From the NCBI GenBank assembly GCA_026706395.1, contig JAPOYU010000112.1, forward strand, positions 2,290-59,181: DNA of 56,892 nucleotides. Reading direction: 5' to 3'. Under the pieces are notes generated by a model. It ran no database searches and was not told where the DNA came from. It saw only the letters and a list, made by a program, of their open reading frames with translations. The stretch comes from Chloroflexota bacterium. GTDB taxonomy: Bacteria; Chloroflexota; Anaerolineae; Aggregatilineales; Phototrophicaceae. Positions 52,675 through 56,892 of the stretch are shown here, piece after piece; the stretch's first letter is position 1, and every line of letters begins with the position of its first letter. Position numbers and translations under genes: made by a program.

Positions 52675-53448
52675 GTGCCGACCGAGCGCGTACAGAAGAT
52701 AATGGCGCAAGCCGATATCGGTTCGCGCCGGTACTGCGAAGGCATCATCAGTCAGGGGCGCGTGCAAGTGAACGGGAAAACCATCGCGCTCGGCGCCAAG
52801 GCCGATCCCCGCAAGGACGTAATTCTTGTCGACGGCGTCCGCATCAGCAGCGCCTTCGAACCGCTCTATATCGTCGTGAACAAGCCCAAAGGCGTCCTGA
52901 GCACCAATGACGCCCAGGACGACGAACGCCCTACAATCCGCGAACTCGTGGATGTGCCCGGCCACCTCTTCACAATTGGTCGCCTTGACGCTGACAGCGA
53001 AGGCCTGCTCATCCTCACTAATGATGGCGAGCTGACGAACCGCATCTCCCACCCCCGCTACGAACACACCAAGACCTACAAAGTCACGGTCAAGGGCAAA
53101 GTCTCTCGCCAGACCATCGAAAGCTGGGAGCATGGCGTCTGGCTCGACGACAGCCGCACCGCCGCTTGCTCCGTCCGCGCTTTGCAATCCAGCAAGCGCT
53201 CCACTGTGTTGCGCATCGTTATGCTCGAGGGGCGCAAACGGCAAATTCGCCGCGTCGCCGCTCAGTTGGGTCATCCGGTCATTCGTCTCGTCCGCACGCA
53301 CATCGGCCAACTCGGCTTGGGCACGCTGCGCAAAGGCGCCTGGTACCAGCTTGACGACGCCGAAGTCGAAGCGCTGCAGACGCCTGCCCGAGAGCTAAAC
53401 GCGATTCGCCGCGCCCGCCGCGAGCGCAAACGCAAGTCCCAGCGCTGA
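52675..53448 (+). CDS. rluB: RluB/RsuA-family rRNA pseudouridine synthase
   Basis: About 257 residues. An N-terminal S4 RNA-binding domain (ERVQKIMAQADIGSRRYCEG) is followed by the RsuA-type catalytic domain with YIVVNKPKGVLST, the catalytic Asp105 in GRLDADSEGLL, and EGRKRQIRRVAAQLGH. The most likely target is 23S rRNA (RluB); RsuA-type action on 16S rRNA is possible. GTG 52675 was chosen because AAGGA stands seven bases before it; the open frame begins earlier at TTG codons without such a site. The basic tail (RRARRERKRKSQR) may help RNA binding. Confidence 0.9.
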   Translation: MPTERVQKIMAQADIGSRRYCEGIISQGRVQVNGKTIALGAKADPRKDVILVDGVRISSAFEPLYIVVNKPKGVLSTNDAQDDERPTIRELVDVPGHLFTIGRLDADSEGLLILTNDGELTNRISHPRYEHTKTYKVTVKGKVSRQTIESWEHGVWLDDSRTAACSVRALQSSKRSTVLRIVMLEGRKRQIRRVAAQLGHPVIRLVRTHIGQLGLGTLRKGAWYQLDDAEVEALQTPARELNAIRRARRERKRKSQR

Positions 53449-53466
53449 GCGCGCCAGGTTCACACC

Positions 53467-54195
53467 ATGTCTCAGGAACTGAGCATAGAAGAATACCTGG
53501 CCAGGCAGCCGCAATACGACAGAAACCGCCGGCTGATGCATCCGCTATTGCGCGCGCTCGTCCCGACCTTCTGCAAAGTCGATGTGGAAGGCCTCGACAA
53601 CGTCCCGCGCCGCGGCCCTACCTGCCTGATGATCAACCACGTCTCCTACCTCGATCCGATTGTCGTCACCGTGGGCATCCCCTTCCGCCACACGGTATCG
53701 CTCTCCAAGGTAGAGAACTTCAACATACCGGTCGCCGGCTGGTTCCTGCGTCAATGGGGGCATTTTCCCATTCACCGCGGCGAATATGACCGCAAGGCGC
53801 TCAGGCAAACCATCGCCCTGCTAAAGAGCGAACAGCTCATACTGATGGCGCCGGAAGGCACGCGTCACGCCGGCGGCTTGCAGCAAGGCAAAGACGGGCT
53901 GGCCTACATCGCCACCAAAGCCGATGCCATCATCGTGCCCGCCGCCATCTGCGGCGCGGAAGATTGGCGACAGCGCCTGAAGAGCCTGCGCCGCGCCTAC
54001 GCCAAAGTCGTCTTCGGGGCGCCTTTCCGCTTCCGCAGCGACGGACGCAAGCGCATCCCCCGCGCGGAACTTTCCCAGATGATCAAGGAAGCGATGTACC
54101 AGCTCGCCCGGACGATCCCAGCCGAATACGCCCACCTGCGCGGCGCCTATAGCGACATCGAGAACGCCACCAGCGACAGCCTGGAATTCGTCTAA
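53467..54195 (+). CDS. plsC: 1-acyl-glycerol-3-phosphate acyltransferase (PlsC type)
   Basis: 242 residues. Acylates lysophosphatidic acid in phospholipid synthesis. The catalytic pair His58/Asp63 is in NHVSYLDP; FPIHRGEYDR and MAPEGTRHAGG are the other acyltransferase blocks. No strong membrane helix apart from short hydrophobic faces. It lies 18 bases after rluB; its last four bases overlap the end of the convergent kinase gene. Confidence 0.92.
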   Translation: MSQELSIEEYLARQPQYDRNRRLMHPLLRALVPTFCKVDVEGLDNVPRRGPTCLMINHVSYLDPIVVTVGIPFRHTVSLSKVENFNIPVAGWFLRQWGHFPIHRGEYDRKALRQTIALLKSEQLILMAPEGTRHAGGLQQGKDGLAYIATKADAIIVPAAICGAEDWRQRLKSLRRAYAKVVFGAPFRFRSDGRKRIPRAELSQMIKEAMYQLARTIPAEYAHLRGAYSDIENATSDSLEFV

Positions 54196-55280
54196 CCGCG
54201 CTCGCCCTGCATGACGTCGCGCGCCCACTGGATCAGCCCGTCCACCGCCCGGCCCAGCGAGGCGAAGCGCTCGTCTTGTGTGAAGCCGCGCACATAACGC
54301 AGGTAGATTTGCTGCAAAATCACCAGCAGGCGAAAGATGCCCAGCACATGATAAAAGCGCATATTCGCCAAATCGAGCCCGCTTTGCACAGCGTAGCGCT
54401 GGAGGATCTCGTCGCGGCTGAAGAACCCGTATCCGGCTTCGGGCATCGTCCCAATAGACTTGACCAGCGGCGGATCGTCCGGCTGCGTCCAATACGTCAG
54501 CAGCATGCCCACATCGGAAAGCGGATCGCCCAATGTGCACATATCCCAATCGAAAACAGCAACCATCCGCGACGGATCGTCAGTGCTGTACATCGTATTG
54601 TCCAGCTTGAAATCGTTATGCACCAGCGAGTTGTAGGCGCTCTGCGGCAGGTGGTCAGCCAGCCACTGGTAGATCGCCTCCACATCGGCATCATCCTCCA
54701 GTTTGGCCGCCTGCCAGCGCCGGTTCCAGCCCTCAACTTGCCGCTGAACGAAGCCGGCCGGGCGCCCCAAATCCGACAAACCCAAAGCGGCGTAGTCCAC
54801 CGCGTGGAATGCCGCCAGCGCGTCAACAAGAGCTTCGCTCATTTGTCTCGGCGCGTCGCTATCGCCAGCGAAACATCCAGGCATTAGGCCCCGCAGCACC
54901 ACACCGTGGCGACGCTCCATAAGAAAAAACGGCGCGCCCAAGACCGTCTCGTCATCGCAAAAATAATAGGCGCGCGGCGCCAAGGGAAATGCCTTATAAA
55001 GCACCGACAGGACTTTGTACTCCCGCCCCATGTCGTGCGCGCTCGGCGCATAGGGGCCCAGCGGGGGACGGCGCAGCACATACTCCTGGTCCGCGCCGAA
55101 TCGCAGCAAATACGTCAGATTCGCCTTGCCACCCGCGAACTGCATGACGCGCATGGCCGCATCCGTCCCCGGCAATTCTCCGCGCAAATGCTCATGCAGC
55201 CGCGCTTCGTCAAATCGCTCGTCAGGGCGCACTTCGATCAGATCATTCTCTTCCGTCACGGCCAGCCTGTCGCTCAGCAT
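54192..55280 (-). CDS. APH/choline-kinase-like phosphotransferase (ACAD10/11 type)
   Basis: 362 residues with an aminoglycoside-phosphotransferase fold. GGKANLTYLLRFGADQEYVL is the nucleotide-binding start, SLVHNDFKLDNTMY the catalytic loop (Asp as base), and VAVFDWDMCTLGDPLSDVG the metal-binding loop. This combination is typical of the kinase domain found in ACAD10/ACAD11 and its bacterial stand-alone relatives, which phosphorylate hydroxylated acyl or small-molecule substrates. Antibiotic resistance is not indicated. Substrate unknown; no acyl-CoA dehydrogenase is adjacent. Confidence 0.87.
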   Translation of the reverse strand: MLSDRLAVTEENDLIEVRPDERFDEARLHEHLRGELPGTDAAMRVMQFAGGKANLTYLLRFGADQEYVLRRPPLGPYAPSAHDMGREYKVLSVLYKAFPLAPRAYYFCDDETVLGAPFFLMERRHGVVLRGLMPGCFAGDSDAPRQMSEALVDALAAFHAVDYAALGLSDLGRPAGFVQRQVEGWNRRWQAAKLEDDADVEAIYQWLADHLPQSAYNSLVHNDFKLDNTMYSTDDPSRMVAVFDWDMCTLGDPLSDVGMLLTYWTQPDDPPLVKSIGTMPEAGYGFFSRDEILQRYAVQSGLDLANMRFYHVLGIFRLLVILQQIYLRYVRGFTQDERFASLGRAVDGLIQWARDVMQGERG

Positions 55281-55388
55281 TCATACGATACCGCCGTCCT
55301 AAAGTCTAACACAGCAGCGCCGCCTCAACATACTTAGGCAGCCTGCCCGGCTATACCACCATTGCGTCACTCATTCAGGCGAGTATGA

Positions 55389-56618
55389 TTGTGCCCATCC
55401 AATCCTGAGCGCAGAGTCAATTTGAGACCCCCAAAAGCATTCCCGATAATCGTCTGTTATCTTGTCTTCGTGGTGATCGGCATCGCCTCCGGCTTGCTCA
55501 ATATCGCCTGGACCTATATGCAATCCACCTTCGGCGTCTCGCATGATTCGTTGGCGGCCTTGGCGCCGGCCGCCATGCTTGGTGGCTTAATCGCAGCCTT
55601 CCTCAGTGGTTCGCTCATCGGCAGATTTTCCCTCGGTCCCGTACTCGTCGGCGGGATGGCAATCGCCGGTTTTGGTTTGCTCGGCTACGCGGTCGCTCCC
55701 TTTTGGCTGGCGCTGCTCGCGGTCGCATTTGTCGCCAGCATCGGCAAGGGGGCCATAGACGCCGGCCTGAACAACTTCGTCTCCGCCAATTACGGCACGC
55801 GGGAAATGAACTGGCTGCACGCGGCTTGGGGCATCGGCCTGACCATCGCGCCAACGATTGTGACATATTTTGTGCTCGATCAGGGCGGAAGCTGGCAATC
55901 CGGTTACATTCTTATCGGCGCCATGATACTGCTCTTGGGGCTGGTCATACTGATCACTTTGCCAGTCTGGCGGATTGACAGCAATCACCCTCAAGTCGGC
56001 GCAAAATCCGCGGGAGCGCCGCTTACAAACAGCTTGCGCCAGCCAATCGTCTTGATCGGCCTGGTCTTCTTCTTCCTCTATGGCGGCATCGAGATCGGCA
56101 CTGGGCAATTGGCGAATACGCTGCTGATTGAAGCGCGAGCCATACCGCAGGAGATCGCCAGCCGCTGGGTCAGCGCCTATTGGGCCAGCTTCATGGTTGG
56201 GCGAATCCTGATGGGCGTGCTGGCTATGCGCCTGGGCGACCGCCTTCTGCTAAACATCTGTTTCGCGTCTTCGCTTCTGGGCGCTTTACTGCTCTTCCTG
56301 AACCCGCAGGAAACCTTAAGCTTAGTCGGCTTACTCGGCATCGGCTTCGGCCAGGCCGCCATCTTCCCGATTCTGATCCTCCAGACCAAGCGCCGCGTCG
56401 GCCCACAGCACGCGGCCAACGCCATCGGCTTCCAAGTCGGCTGTGCCGGCCTGGGCGGCGCCGTCTTGTCCGGCATGGGCGGCATCTTTGCCGAGTATGT
56501 CGGCGCGGAATCGATCAGTCTTTTTATATTTGTCGGCGCGGTCCTAGCCTGGCTCGTTTACCAGTTCATGATCCGCTGGGAAGTCAAGCGGCGCAAGTTG
56601 CAGGTCAGCGAGGCATGA
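55389..56618 (+). CDS. Major facilitator superfamily transporter
   Basis: About 400-409 residues with some twelve hydrophobic segments, from IIVCYLVFVVIGIASGLLNI to SLFIFVGAVLAWLVYQFMI. An inter-half loop with GAKSAGAPLTNSLRQP lies near 205-220. The pattern resembles sugar (FucP-like) MFS members, but no substrate can be assigned. The start is uncertain: GTG 55389 or TTG 55422, neither with a good Shine-Dalgarno. The stop overlaps the nagZ start as ATGA, which suggests coupled translation and perhaps import of a cell-wall sugar. Confidence 0.85.
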   Translation: MCPSNPERRVNLRPPKAFPIIVCYLVFVVIGIASGLLNIAWTYMQSTFGVSHDSLAALAPAAMLGGLIAAFLSGSLIGRFSLGPVLVGGMAIAGFGLLGYAVAPFWLALLAVAFVASIGKGAIDAGLNNFVSANYGTREMNWLHAAWGIGLTIAPTIVTYFVLDQGGSWQSGYILIGAMILLLGLVILITLPVWRIDSNHPQVGAKSAGAPLTNSLRQPIVLIGLVFFFLYGGIEIGTGQLANTLLIEARAIPQEIASRWVSAYWASFMVGRILMGVLAMRLGDRLLLNICFASSLLGALLLFLNPQETLSLVGLLGIGFGQAAIFPILILQTKRRVGPQHAANAIGFQVGCAGLGGAVLSGMGGIFAEYVGAESISLFIFVGAVLAWLVYQFMIRWEVKRRKLQVSEA

Positions 56619-56892
56619 TCACGCCCTCGCTGGAAGAAAAAGTCGGCCAGATGATGATGGTGGGCTTTGAAGGCGCCAGCCCGCCCCGCTATCTGCTGGA
56701 CTGGCTCGCCAGCGGGCGCGTCGGCGGAATCTATCTCTTCGCCCGCAACGTGGTATCGCCGCCACAGGCCAAGCGGCTGATCGACGATTGCCGCGCCGCC
56801 GCCAAGTTCCCAATCCTGGTTGGGATCGACCAGGAAGGCGGTATCGTAGCCAGGCTTCGCGTTGGCTTTACCGAGAGCCCGGGCGCAATGGC
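56615..56892 (+). CDS. nagZ: Beta-N-acetylhexosaminidase, GH3 family (partial, N-terminus)
   Basis: Ninety-two codons are visible before the window ends. The opening SLEEKVGQMMMVGFEGASPP, then GGIYLFARNVVSPPQ and VGIDQEGGIVARLR are the GH3/NagZ N-terminal signatures. Such enzymes release GlcNAc from peptidoglycan fragments during wall recycling. The ATG overlaps the transporter stop by four bases, making a transport-and-hydrolysis pair plausible. Confidence 0.88.
   Translation, partial: MITPSLEEKVGQMMMVGFEGASPPRYLLDWLASGRVGGIYLFARNVVSPPQAKRLIDDCRAAAKFPILVGIDQEGGIVARLRVGFTESPGAM

Noticed and set aside
1..56892. tRNA, rRNA, CRISPR arrays, insertion sequences, phage genes
   Set aside because: I looked for the conserved tRNA arms, regularly spaced direct repeats and transposase motifs while reading both strands and saw none. 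A tRNAscan and a repeat finder would confirm.

Overview
The window reads as one stretch of bacterial chromosome at roughly 55-60 % G+C, densely coded, with many 1-4 base gene overlaps and frequent GTG/TTG starts. The closest fit is the phylum Chloroflexota (Anaerolineae-like). This rests on an actinobacterial-type IleRS, a RsmD carrying APPQY, two PucR-type regulators, a large family of membrane-anchored TPR proteins, the TIGR03960 radical SAM/DUF2344 pair, and a GAAC-N4-GTTC LexA-like box. That assignment is inference from gene content, not a database match. I saw no rRNA, tRNA, CRISPR array, transposase or phage gene.

Region by region. (1) 1-8.6 kb: gltB, the large subunit of glutamate synthase, stands without gltD and is bracketed by two PucR-family regulators. 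(2) 8.6-14.8 kb, minus strand: three paralogous membrane-anchored TPR genes, then ileS, which is preceded by a short ORF with a very strong ribosome binding site. (3) 14.8-17.7 kb: a non-coding 570-base island with a 10-mer repeat and a perfect LexA-like palindrome, then a tightly overlapping operon of two GNAT acetyltransferases, an AlaX-type tRNA editing protein and an unknown protein. (4) 17.9-19.9 kb, plus strand: small TPR protein, URO-D-family protein, rsmD. (5) 30.6-19.9 kb, minus strand: argC-argB-argD-argJ-carA-carB-hpt-cca, a near-continuous operon for arginine and carbamoyl phosphate synthesis running on into purine salvage and tRNA maturation. (6) 31.0-38.9 kb, plus strand: rpoD, a GNAT protein, a membrane GAF/HTH regulator, ftsK, and an exonuclease VII large-subunit relative ending in a membrane helix. 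(7) 39-46.4 kb: SRAP protein, two small membrane proteins, DUF2344, psuG, a DinB-fold protein, a secreted beta-propeller, the TIGR03960 radical SAM enzyme and an alpha/beta hydrolase. (8) 46.4-56.9 kb: a cell-envelope group (membrane-fused MurF, Ddl, a membrane glycosyltransferase, a PlsC-type acyltransferase, the start of nagZ) mixed with a PLP-dependent dehydratase, a 23S pseudouridine synthase, an APH-like kinase and an MFS transporter.

The most striking object is the leader of the arg operon (30475-30683, minus strand). A good promoter (TTGACT-17-TAGAAT) is followed by a 29-residue ORF with a proper Shine-Dalgarno. The ORF holds four consecutive arginine codons and a fifth three codons later. 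A Rho-independent terminator follows it, just before the argC ribosome binding site. A stretch inside the ORF, right after the arginine codons, can pair 8 of 9 bases with the 5' arm of that terminator. This is the full layout of a ribosome-mediated transcription attenuator, here with arginine as the sensed amino acid and eight genes downstream.
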